Source: Acidobacteriota bacterium (GTDB lineage: Bacteria; Acidobacteriota; Terriglobia; Acidiferrales; UBA7541). From it: a stretch of DNA of 6,988 bases. The first letter of the stretch is position 1; the number at the start of each line of letters is the position of its first letter. Positions 1 through 5,839 of this stretch are shown piece by piece. The notes under the pieces are model-generated. The model was not told where the DNA came from. It ran no database searches and was given only the letters and a program-made list of their open reading frames with translations. Made by a program: the position numbers and the translations under genes. The stretch lies in NCBI GenBank assembly GCA_003131985.1, contig PKWH01000278.1, positions 3,351-10,338 of the forward strand, given 5' to 3'.

Positions 1-240
1 CGGGTGATGCGGCTTTTGATTGGCAATCCGCTGGTGATGAAGAAAATGGTGGAACATGTGCCGGACGCGGGCTCGTATGCGCCAACGACGGTGCTGGTCG
101 ATGAGCGCGCGGATGGAGTGCATCTGAGCTACGACACGATGGCGAGTTTTCTGGAGACGTACGGGAATGCGGAAGCGATGAAGGTGGCGAAGGATCTGGA
201 TGCGAAGATGGAAGCGCTGTTGACGGAGGCTGCGACGTGA
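1..240 (+). CDS. DUF302 domain protein, C-terminal fragment
   Basis: The reading frame is open from the first base to a TGA at 238-240, so the gene begins left of the window and only about 79 C-terminal residues are visible. The segment IGNPLVMKKMVEHVPDAGSY followed by APTTVLVDERADGVHLSYD matches the end of DUF302 proteins, which typically carry 'GNP', a 'P.A..YAP..V...' stretch and a C-terminal helix (here the region around ETYGNAEAMKVAKDLDAKME). DUF302 is a small alpha/beta domain of unknown biochemical role, often found alone in proteins of 130-180 residues. The GTG at 4 and ATG at 7 are almost certainly internal codons, because the core of the domain lies upstream. The next gene starts 282 bp downstream, past a repeat element, so an operon is unlikely. 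The family call rests on remembered motifs. Confidence 0.8.
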   Translation, partial: RVMRLLIGNPLVMKKMVEHVPDAGSYAPTTVLVDERADGVHLSYDTMASFLETYGNAEAMKVAKDLDAKMEALLTEAAT

Positions 241-380
241 AGGAGCAAGCGCGCGAAGGCGAAGCAGGCCGAGTGGGCCGTTCGCCCAATGCGCCGAGGG
301 TGAATCTTTCGGTCGCTGCGGCGAAGTGAAATTTGGCGATCGGTAATGTCGGCGAATGTGAGGACGAGGCGATGAGACGG

Positions 381-400
381 CGCCAATCGGGAGATTGGCG
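381..400. repeat. 8-bp inverted repeat (hairpin)
   Basis: CGCCAATC (381-388) and GATTGGCG (393-400) are perfect reverse complements around a GGGA tetraloop. It lies 141 bp downstream of the DUF302 stop and 17 bp before the palindromic element at 417-476. No T-run follows on either strand, so it is not a clear intrinsic terminator. It may be an outlying part of the same composite intergenic repeat. Confidence 0.5.
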
Positions 401-416
401 GTCCCGGGAGAGAGCC

Positions 417-476
417 TCAGGGGTTAAAACCCCTTCGGCTGCGGGGCAGTATGGCACGGCTAAAGCCGTGCCCTGA
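417..476. repeat. 60-bp palindromic intergenic element (REP-like)
   Basis: The element is bounded by a 6-bp terminal inverted repeat, TCAGGG (417-422) and CCCTGA (471-476). Inside it are two hairpins: GGGG-TTAAAA-CCCC (420-433) and GGCACGGC-TAAA-GCCGTGCC (453-472), joined by a short G-rich linker. Elements with 'GGGGnTAAAnCCCC' and 'CGGCTAAAGCCG' hairpins are, as I recall, dispersed in many copies between genes of Acidobacteriota. Only one full copy is present here, so its repeated nature is inferred. The right hairpin's 8-bp arms recur exactly in the inverted repeat at 6551-6584. The element lies 46 bp before the DUF4126 start and contains an in-frame ATG (451) that would be a false start for that gene. 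Confidence 0.65.
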
Positions 477-522
477 CGATGAGTCGGATCGCGTTTACGG
501 GCGCGATCAAAAAGGAGGGGCG

Positions 523-996
523 ATGAGTTCTACTGAGGTGCTGATTCTGGCGTTTTTGATTGGGGTGATCGCGGGGTTGAGGGCGCTGACTCCGCTTGCG
601 GTCATCGCGTGTGCTGGATATTGGCATGAGTTCCTGCACGGCACACCGCTTTCGTTTATGGGGAGGCTTCCTGCCGCGATTATTTTCACGGTGCTGGCTC
701 TGCTTGAATTATATGCGGATCAGCTTCCGTCCACTCCCAGCCGCTTGGCACCGGCGGGACTGATTACGCGAATTGTTACGGGCGGACTTTCGGGGGCGTG
801 CCTTGCAGCAGCGGGGGCACAAACGATTGCGCTCGGCGCTCTGCTGGGTGCGGTTGGCGGCGTGGTCGGCGCGTTTGCGGGATATCACGCACGCACCGGG
901 CTAGTGAAGGCGTTGAAGGGTCGGGATCTGCCGATCGCGCTTTTGGAAGATGCGATCGCGATTGGCGGCGCGATCGTAATTGTCTCGTGCTTCTAA
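523..996 (+). CDS. DUF4126 family membrane protein
   Basis: A 157-residue hydrophobic protein. I chose the ATG at 523 because AAAGGAGG (511-518) sits 4 bases upstream. The earlier in-frame ATG at 451 lies inside the repeat and would add a polar, non-homologous tail. The N-terminus runs LILAFLIGVIAGLRALTPLA, then a second hydrophobic stretch ending in ELYADQLPSTPSR, then a long Gly/Ala-rich membrane region with GAFAGYHAR, and a last helix beginning LPIALLEDAIAIGG. The motifs AGLR-x-LTPLA, E-x-x-D-x-LP-x-TPSR, GAFxGYxxR and LxEDxxA are what I know from DUF4126 proteins, predicted inner-membrane proteins without an assigned biochemical function. I expect four or five membrane segments. The 64-bp gap to the downstream oxidoreductase would allow co-transcription, but nothing else ties the two together. 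Confidence 0.85.
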   Translation: MSSTEVLILAFLIGVIAGLRALTPLAVIACAGYWHEFLHGTPLSFMGRLPAAIIFTVLALLELYADQLPSTPSRLAPAGLITRIVTGGLSGACLAAAGAQTIALGALLGAVGGVVGAFAGYHARTGLVKALKGRDLPIALLEDAIAIGGAIVIVSCF

Positions 997-1060
997 GCGG
1001 GCGGCGCGCACCTAACTTGACGGCTGCGTAATTATTTTGGGAACTTGAGGAATTTCTTCG

Positions 1061-2458
1061 ATGAACCCCTCCGATCAATTCCAAGCGATTGTCATTGGCT
1101 CCGGCCAGGGCGGGAATCCGCTGTGCATGTCCTTGGCGCGCGCGGGAATTCGGACGGCGCTGATCGAGCGCAAACACGTAGGCGGGACATGCGTCAACGA
1201 AGGGTGCACGCCGACGAAAACAATGGTGGCGAGCGCGCGAGTGGCGTATCTCGCGGGACGCGGCGCTGACTACGGCGTTCACACCGGCGACATTCGCATC
1301 GACATGGAACGCATCCGGGAGCGCAAGCGCAATATTGTGGACGCGTTTCGCACGCGCAATGAAGAAGGCATTAAACACACCCCGAATCTCGAGTTGATCT
1401 TTGGCGAAGCGAGTTTTACCGGAGCGAAGTCGGTGCTGGTGCGGCTGCGCGATGGCGGAGAGCGCTTGCTTACCGGGGAGAGGATTTTTATTAACGCGGG
1501 GGCGCGGCCGAAGGTGCCGGCAATCGAGGGGCTGAAAGGCGCGCCGTTTCTCGACAGCACATCGATCATGGAATTGAGCAGCGTGCCGGAACATTTGATC
1601 GTTCTCGGAGGCGGATACGTTGGGCTGGAGTTTGGGCAGATGTTTCGGCGGTTCGGCAGCCACGTGACGATCTTGCAGTCGGGCGGGCAACTGCTCGAGG
1701 GGGAGGACGCGGACGTGGCTGGTGCGGTTGCCGCTATCTTGAAGCAAGACGGCATTGAAGTTTTGCTGAACACGAAGGCAACCAGAGTTACCAAAGAGAG
1801 AGCGAAGATTCGCGTTACCGTTAGCATGGAAATGAGCAACGAATCGTGGGACTTGGATGGCTCGCACTTGCTGGTGGCTACGGGGCGAACTCCGAACACG
1901 GATACGTTGAATGTTGCGGCGGCGGGCGTCAAGATTGACAAGCATGGGTTCATTCAAGTGAATTCGAAATTGGAAACGAACGTGCCGGGGATTTTTGCGC
2001 TGGGCGATATTAAGGGCGGGCCGGCGTTCACGCACATTTCCTACGACGACTTCCGCATACTGCGCACGAACCTGATCGAGAAGGGAAACGCGTCAACCGA
2101 CGGACGGATGGTTCCTTACACGCTGTACATCGATCCGCAACTCGGGCGAATCGGGCTGACGGAAAGCGAAGCTCGCGCACAGAACAAAAAAGTTCGCGTG
2201 GCGAGAATGCCGATGACTTCCGTGGCGCGGGCGCTGGAAACGGATGAAACTCGCGGATTCATGAAAGCCCTGGTTGATCCCAGCACGGATCAAATTCTGG
2301 GCGCGGCGATACTTGGGCTGGAAGGCGGAGAAATCATGTCGATCCTGGAAGTGGCGATGATGGGCAAACTGCCCTGCAGCGCCCTGCACAATGCCACGTT
2401 CGCGCACCCTACACTCGCGGAATCCCTCAACAACCTCTTCCTGAATTTCGAATCGTAG
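1061..2458 (+). CDS. MerA/Lpd-like FAD-dependent disulfide oxidoreductase
   Basis: A complete 465-residue class I pyridine nucleotide-disulfide oxidoreductase, a homodimeric flavoenzyme that passes electrons from NAD(P)H through FAD to a redox disulfide. Seen in order: the FAD-binding GSGQGG (13-18); the redox-active pair in GGTCVNEGCTPTK, Cys44 and Cys49; the NAD(P)-binding GGGYVG with Glu190 (183-190); the second FAD motif VATGRTPNTD (272-281); GDIKGGPAFTH (315-324); and a C-terminal dimer domain with the catalytic His-Glu pair in AHPTLAE (His449, Glu454). Homologues are often labelled mercuric reductase. However, there is no N-terminal HMA domain, and the protein ends in NNLFLNFES without MerA's C-terminal vicinal Cys pair. 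No mer genes are nearby, so the substrate is unknown. A weak TTGAGG (1045-1050) lies 10 bases before the ATG. Its last 32 bases overlap the convergent methyltransferase gene. Confidence 0.9.
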   Translation: MNPSDQFQAIVIGSGQGGNPLCMSLARAGIRTALIERKHVGGTCVNEGCTPTKTMVASARVAYLAGRGADYGVHTGDIRIDMERIRERKRNIVDAFRTRNEEGIKHTPNLELIFGEASFTGAKSVLVRLRDGGERLLTGERIFINAGARPKVPAIEGLKGAPFLDSTSIMELSSVPEHLIVLGGGYVGLEFGQMFRRFGSHVTILQSGGQLLEGEDADVAGAVAAILKQDGIEVLLNTKATRVTKERAKIRVTVSMEMSNESWDLDGSHLLVATGRTPNTDTLNVAAAGVKIDKHGFIQVNSKLETNVPGIFALGDIKGGPAFTHISYDDFRILRTNLIEKGNASTDGRMVPYTLYIDPQLGRIGLTESEARAQNKKVRVARMPMTSVARALETDETRGFMKALVDPSTDQILGAAILGLEGGEIMSILEVAMMGKLPCSALHNATFAHPTLAESLNNLFLNFES

Positions 2459-3281
2459 GGGAAGGCGCCGGGCCATCGCCGAGCACGGAAGCACATTGCA
2501 TCGTCATATTTTCAAGTGCTGAATAACTCTGATTGGCCTCGATTCGCGAGAAAGCGATAGCGGCGTCAGCGCGGTGAGGCGGTTTGGCTAACAGGCCGAC
2601 CAAAAGGATCGAGGGGGCAGAGACGCGCGGAGCGAGAGAAAGCTTTCCGACCACAGTCGCGTGAAAAGATTCGCCGGGCCGCATCGCGCGGGAGATTAGG
2701 AGGCAAGGCGTTTCCGGATCTACGCCGCTCGCGAGCAATTGGTTTTGGAGACGGGCGTAGTCATGTCCGGGCATATAGATTGCTAGCGTGGAGTCGGAAG
2801 AAATGGCGGAGCCAAAGTCTGCCGGAACATCTTCTTTGCAGTGATGGGCGGTATGGAAAATCACTTTTGAAGCTAGGCGACGGTCGGTCAAAGGAATTTT
2901 GGCGGAGGCTGCGGCGGCGAACGCGGCGGTTATTCCCGGGACAATTTCAAATTGGATGCCGGCATTTCGAAGCGCGTCCATCTCTTCGCCAGCGCGTCCA
3001 TAGAGCAGCGGGTCACCACCTTGCAAGCGAATCACGATTTTTCCCTGGCGAGCAGCATCAATCATGCGCGCGTGAATTTGCTGCTGCGTGATTCGCTTCT
3101 GGCCGCAGCGCTTGCCGACGTTCTGTGTCAGCGCGCCCGAGCGGACCAGTTGCAGGATTTCGGGCGAGACCAAATCGTCATGCAGCACAACATCTGCGCA
3201 CTGCAACAAGCGCAGCGCCTTGCGGGTTAGCAAGTCGGGGTCGCCAGGTCCGGCGCCAACAAGATAGACCGTCGCGTTCAT
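2427..3281 (-). CDS. cobA: Uroporphyrinogen-III C-methyltransferase (SUMT)
   Basis: A 284-residue SAM-dependent methyltransferase that converts uroporphyrinogen III to precorrin-2 by methylation at C-2 and C-7, the first committed step to siroheme. Visible family motifs are VGAGPGDPDLLT (8-19), RLQGGDPLLYGR (85-96, the SUMT RLKGGDP-x-x-FGRGGEE segment) and VPGITAA...AKIPLTDR (114-134). Start: GGAGG ends 3 bases before the ATG. This ATG overlaps the TGA of the upstream gene as ATGA (3281-3278), so the two are probably translationally coupled. The catalytic core should end near residue 233. The last 50 or so residues are an extension I do not recognise, and their coding sequence runs 32 bp into the 3' end of the opposite-strand oxidoreductase gene. 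In this operon its job is siroheme supply for the reductase. A cobalamin role is possible for the family but nothing here supports it. Confidence 0.93.
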   Translation of the reverse strand: MNATVYLVGAGPGDPDLLTRKALRLLQCADVVLHDDLVSPEILQLVRSGALTQNVGKRCGQKRITQQQIHARMIDAARQGKIVIRLQGGDPLLYGRAGEEMDALRNAGIQFEIVPGITAAFAAAASAKIPLTDRRLASKVIFHTAHHCKEDVPADFGSAISSDSTLAIYMPGHDYARLQNQLLASGVDPETPCLLISRAMRPGESFHATVVGKLSLAPRVSAPSILLVGLLAKPPHRADAAIAFSRIEANQSYSALENMTMQCASVLGDGPAPSPTIRNSGRGC

Positions 3282-3856
3282 CTGCCTCCGGACAATCGAA
3301 CTTCTCGCGCCATGCGCAGCAGCAGTTTTCGGCGACGCACAGGATTCATTCGAGAAAGGAACAAGCGCTCTCGTGCCGCGCCGAGTTCGCTGAGCTTTTC
3401 TGCGTATTCGGGGCCGAACTGCCGCTCAAGCTGCTCTCGCAATCGCTGCGCCAAGGCAGGGCTCTTGCCATTTGTCGAAATGGCGATTTGCAAATCTCCG
3501 CGGCGGACGATTGCGGGATAGAAGAAGTCACAGTGGGGGGGATCGTCAACGGAATTGCACAGAATCTTCCTCCGGCGAGCTTCCTCGAAGACAAGCGCGT
3601 TCACGGTGGCTACAGGCGTGGCGGCGACCACCAGGAACTTCTCGTCGAGATCGGCGGGCGTGAACTTTCGGCGCAGCCAGGCGATCGCATTAGTTGCGGC
3701 CCATTCACGGACCTGCGGAGTGGCGCGCGGCGCTACGACGGAGATGGTGGCGCCCGCTTCGAGCAAGCTTCGTATCTTGCCTTCCGCGATCACGCCTGCA
3801 CCAACGACCAAGCAGGAGCGATTTTCGAGCCTAAGGAACAATGGGAAAAGAGGCAT
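3278..3856 (-). CDS. Precorrin-2 dehydrogenase / sirohydrochlorin ferrochelatase
   Basis: A 192-residue homologue of the CysG N-terminal half and yeast Met8p, which oxidises precorrin-2 to sirohydrochlorin with NAD+ and, in bifunctional members, inserts Fe2+ to give siroheme. It starts MPLFPLFLRLENRSCLVVGA as the family does. The NAD-binding VGAGVIAEGK covers 18-27. VDDPPHCDFFYPA (103-115) contains Asp104, equivalent to the Asp known to be catalytic in CysG and Met8p. ISTNGKSPALAQRLREQLE (126-144) follows, where CysG has its regulatory serine. I chose the ATG at 3856 on family length and an AAAGGA upstream. The frame stays open to another ATG at 3955, only 3 bases after the reductase stop, which would add 33 Arg-rich residues. 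The gene overlaps cobA by ATGA. With cobA it forms a split CysG. No separate ferrochelatase is seen, so the bifunctional role is inferred. Confidence 0.9.
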   Translation of the reverse strand: MPLFPLFLRLENRSCLVVGAGVIAEGKIRSLLEAGATISVVAPRATPQVREWAATNAIAWLRRKFTPADLDEKFLVVAATPVATVNALVFEEARRRKILCNSVDDPPHCDFFYPAIVRRGDLQIAISTNGKSPALAQRLREQLERQFGPEYAEKLSELGAARERLFLSRMNPVRRRKLLLRMAREVRLSGGR

Positions 3857-3958
3857 GCGTTCTATTCCTTTGCGCGCGGGACGCACGCGATCTTCTTGAA
3901 CCAGCGCAAGCGAGGCGCGCGAAATTCGTCTTCGAGTTGAACGAGGTCCGCGCATAGA

Positions 3959-5656
3959 TCAGCCGTTCACTCCGTGAGGTGCTGGCCCTGGAGCGGCCTC
4001 GCGCGGCACGGCCTCGACTTCCTGTCCGGCGAGAAAAGTGCGCAGCTTCTCGTCGGAGTGGCGGGCGAAGAACTTGCGGAGATTTTCGTCGCCCCGCCGA
4101 AGTTCCATATAAGAGTGCAGCAGCCGCTCGATGGCAGCCGGAACGTCACTCGCCGGGCAGCGGTAGCCGATGGGCCGCGCGATGGACGCAAACTGACCGA
4201 CGGCGCCGCCGACACAGAAATAGTAGGCGTCCACCATTTCTCCATTCACGCGTTGTTTTTTGCCTTCGATGCCGATGTCGGCGATCCAGTGCTGGCCGCA
4301 GCTATTCGGACAACCGGTGACGTGAAGCTTGAGGTGCTGGGCGAAGCCGGGAAGGCGCTCTTCGAGATCTTCCACAAGCCAACGGGAAAAAGCTTTCGTT
4401 TCCGTGATGGCGAGCTTGCAGAATTCCGTGCCGGTGCAGGCGACAGCGCCGCGGCGGAAGGAAGATGCGTCCACGCTGAGACCGACGGAGTTGAGTGCAT
4501 CGGCGAGTGGAGCGGCTGCGTTCTTCGGAACGTTTACGATTAAGAGATTCTGCATGTTGGTGGTGCGAAGCTGGCCGGAGGCGAAGCGGTCCGCCAGATC
4601 GGCAGCAGCGCGCATCTGGCGTGGCTCGATGCGACCGCGAAGCACGGCCGCTCCGACGTAGGAATAGGCATCCTGTTTTTGCGAATGGATGCCGGTGTGA
4701 TCGCGGTAGATGTCTGCAGGAGGATCTTCCGGCTCGGCCGGATCAAGCTGGAAGCCTATACGGCGTTCGAGTTCCTCCTGAAAATGTTCCGGGGTCCAGC
4801 CATGCTCGAGGAAGAGGAATTTCAGGCGGGCACGGTCGCGGCTCTCGCGCAGAACATCGGCGCCGCGGAAAATTTCCGCTACACCTCGAATTACCGGAAG
4901 CACCTGGTCCCTCCGGACGAATGCGTTTAAACGCTCAGCGAGATGGGGCTTGGTGGAAAGGCCACCACCCACGCGGAGGGAGAAACCAGTTTCGAAACCC
5001 TCGAGCCGTTTGCGCACGACGGCGGTGAGGCCGACATCATTAATTTCGGGATAGGTGCACCAGACGCGGCAGCCGGTGATGGAGATTTTGAATTTGCGCG
5101 GAAGATTATAGAACTCCGAATTGCCGGCAAGCAGATGGGTAGCTTGGTCGACGAGCGGAGAAGCGTCGCAGATTTCATCCGCGTCCATTCCCGCGAGCGG
5201 GCAGCCGGTGATATTGCGCGTGACGTCGCCGCAGGAAGCGAGCGAGGAGAGGCCGCAACGTTCGAGGCCGTGGAGCACTTCGGCCAGACCCTCAATCGTA
5301 ACCCAGTGAAGCTGGATGTTCTGGCGCACGGTGAGGTCAGCAACGCCGCCACCGTATTTTTCAGCGAGGTCCGCAATGGTGCGAAGCTGGTTCGAGTTGA
5401 GCAAGCCGTTCCGAATGCGGATGCGCACCATGAAAAACGGCACGGCTTTGCCTTCACCGGCGGTGCCGCCGACGGCTCCGGCACCGTCACCCTGAGGATA
5501 GACGCCCCACCATCGGAAGTAAGTGCCGAGCCACTCCGGCGGAATCGCGCCATAGCCTTCGCGAGCGAAGCGCCGAATTTCCGCGAGATACTGCCAGGGA
5601 TTCAGCGATCTTTTCAGCCGCTCGACTTTCTGGGCTTTTGTCTCTTTAGTTTCCAT
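3959..5656 (-). CDS. Siroheme/[4Fe-4S] sulfite reductase (NirA/SirA type)
   Basis: A 565-residue ferredoxin-type nitrite/sulfite reductase carrying out a six-electron reduction (sulfite to sulfide, or nitrite to ammonia) in the cytoplasm. It has the two-fold repeated architecture. The N-terminal half carries FRWWGVYPQ (47-55), TVRQNIQLHW (109-118, siroheme contact), ASCGDVTRNITGCPLAG (140-156) and ITGCRVWCTYPEINDVGL (193-210). The C-terminal half carries the cluster/siroheme cysteines in ACTGTEFCK (Cys407, Cys413) and TGCPNSCG (Cys449, Cys453). Tyr53 and Cys142 align with the Tyr69-Cys161 crosslinked pair of Mycobacterium tuberculosis NirA, a sulfite reductase, which favours sulfite. I chose the ATG at 5656 because GGGGGG (5666-5661) lies 4 bases upstream. 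An in-frame GTG at 5683 lies inside the terminator stem and lacks a Shine-Dalgarno sequence. It is the first gene of the siroheme operon, behind the Cys-rich leader peptide and terminator. Confidence 0.92.
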   Translation of the reverse strand: METKETKAQKVERLKRSLNPWQYLAEIRRFAREGYGAIPPEWLGTYFRWWGVYPQGDGAGAVGGTAGEGKAVPFFMVRIRIRNGLLNSNQLRTIADLAEKYGGGVADLTVRQNIQLHWVTIEGLAEVLHGLERCGLSSLASCGDVTRNITGCPLAGMDADEICDASPLVDQATHLLAGNSEFYNLPRKFKISITGCRVWCTYPEINDVGLTAVVRKRLEGFETGFSLRVGGGLSTKPHLAERLNAFVRRDQVLPVIRGVAEIFRGADVLRESRDRARLKFLFLEHGWTPEHFQEELERRIGFQLDPAEPEDPPADIYRDHTGIHSQKQDAYSYVGAAVLRGRIEPRQMRAAADLADRFASGQLRTTNMQNLLIVNVPKNAAAPLADALNSVGLSVDASSFRRGAVACTGTEFCKLAITETKAFSRWLVEDLEERLPGFAQHLKLHVTGCPNSCGQHWIADIGIEGKKQRVNGEMVDAYYFCVGGAVGQFASIARPIGYRCPASDVPAAIERLLHSYMELRRGDENLRKFFARHSDEKLRTFLAGQEVEAVPREAAPGPAPHGVNG

Positions 5657-5664
5657 AAGGCCCC

Positions 5665-5713
5665 CCAAAAACAAAAAGCCCACCTACCAGATTTGCCGTC
5701 TGGCGGTGGGCTT
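5665..5713 (-). terminator. Intrinsic terminator / attenuator before the reductase
   Basis: On the - strand, AAGCCCACC (5713-5705) pairs perfectly with GGTGGGCTT (5684-5676). An inner helix, CCAGA (5703-5699) with TCTGG (5691-5687), closes a 7-base loop. The stem runs straight into a T-rich tract, TTTTTGTTTTT, and the reductase ATG follows 8 bases after the end of that tract. On the + strand nothing T-rich follows, so it acts leftward. It is 178 bases beyond the YceI stop and lies between a promoter-leader unit and the gene it leads to, so attenuation fits better than simple termination of the YceI message. Confidence 0.75.
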
Positions 5714-5743
5714 GAACTCAGCGTTTAGAATTTAGATGCTGTT

Positions 5744-5830
5744 CTAGCTGGCCCCAGGCGCGGACGACAGGCGTACGCAACAATTGCGACAACACGCCAT
5801 GCACATTGTCATCCGGCTGAGATTCATCAT
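5744..5830 (-). CDS. Cys/Met-rich leader peptide (28 aa)
   Basis: A short ORF, ATG at 5830-5828 to TAG at 5746-5744, encoding 28 residues. It begins MMNLSR, continues MTMCMACCRNCC (7-18) and ends VRLSSAPGAS. Cys is at 10, 13, 14, 17 and 18, and Met at 1, 2, 7, 9 and 11, so 10 of the first 18 residues contain sulfur. Three of five Cys codons are TGT, against two of twelve in the reductase gene. The stop lies 30 bases before the terminator stem and 87 before the reductase ATG. This is the classic position for an attenuator peptide that reports charged tRNA-Cys. Cys-rich leader peptides are known upstream of sulfur genes in actinobacteria, but their sequence is not this one. There is no Shine-Dalgarno sequence; the promoter position suggests near-leaderless translation. 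Function is inferred from composition and context. Confidence 0.75.
   Translation of the reverse strand: MMNLSRMTMCMACCRNCCVRLSSAPGAS
5771..5797 (-). other. RNA hairpin spanning the Cys codons of the leader
   Basis: On the - strand, CGCAA (5788-5784) and TTGCG (5780-5776) form a 5-bp stem with a TTG loop. An outer helix, GCGT (5797-5794) with ACGC (5774-5771), encloses it across an asymmetric internal loop. The fold covers codons 12-20, which include both Cys pairs. It could act as a pause hairpin that ribosomes open, as in trp/his-type attenuators. The stem is short and its stability has not been calculated. Confidence 0.4.
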
Positions 5831-5839
5831 TGCACGAAT

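Noticed and set aside
451..522. A longer start for the DUF4126 protein at 451
   Set aside because: The ATG lies inside the palindromic element, and the 24 added residues are polar and unlike the family. The ATG at 523 has a strong AAAGGAGG.
1017..1045. A promoter with TTGACG (1017-1022) in front of the oxidoreductase
   Set aside because: The position 17 bases downstream reads GGAACT, which is not a usable -10, and the AT-rich stretch lies too close to the -35.
776..2035. A 419-codon open frame on the - strand opposite the oxidoreductase gene
   Set aside because: Its product is dominated by Arg, His, Pro and Gln with no domain order. It lies antisense to a gene with all family motifs intact. 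Long antisense frames of this kind are common in GC-rich genes.
3125..3940. A 271-codon + strand open frame opposite the siroheme genes
   Set aside because: It crosses two clear - strand genes and reads as low-complexity Arg/Ser/Gly sequence, so it is a shadow frame.
5676..5713. The hairpin as a simple terminator of the YceI transcript
   Set aside because: It is 178 bases past the YceI stop, with a promoter and a Cys-rich ORF in between, and its T-tract runs straight up to the reductase start. Attenuation explains the position better, though read-through YceI RNA would also end here.
4943..5728. A 261-codon + strand open frame opposite the reductase
   Set aside because: It is antisense to well-conserved siroheme-binding motifs, has no ribosome site and no recognisable family features.
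5684..5830. A SAM or other metabolite riboswitch in the reductase leader
   Set aside because: I could not find the core helices or conserved loops of known SAM riboswitches, and most of the leader is accounted for by the Cys-rich ORF plus a terminator. An Infernal/Rfam scan would settle it.
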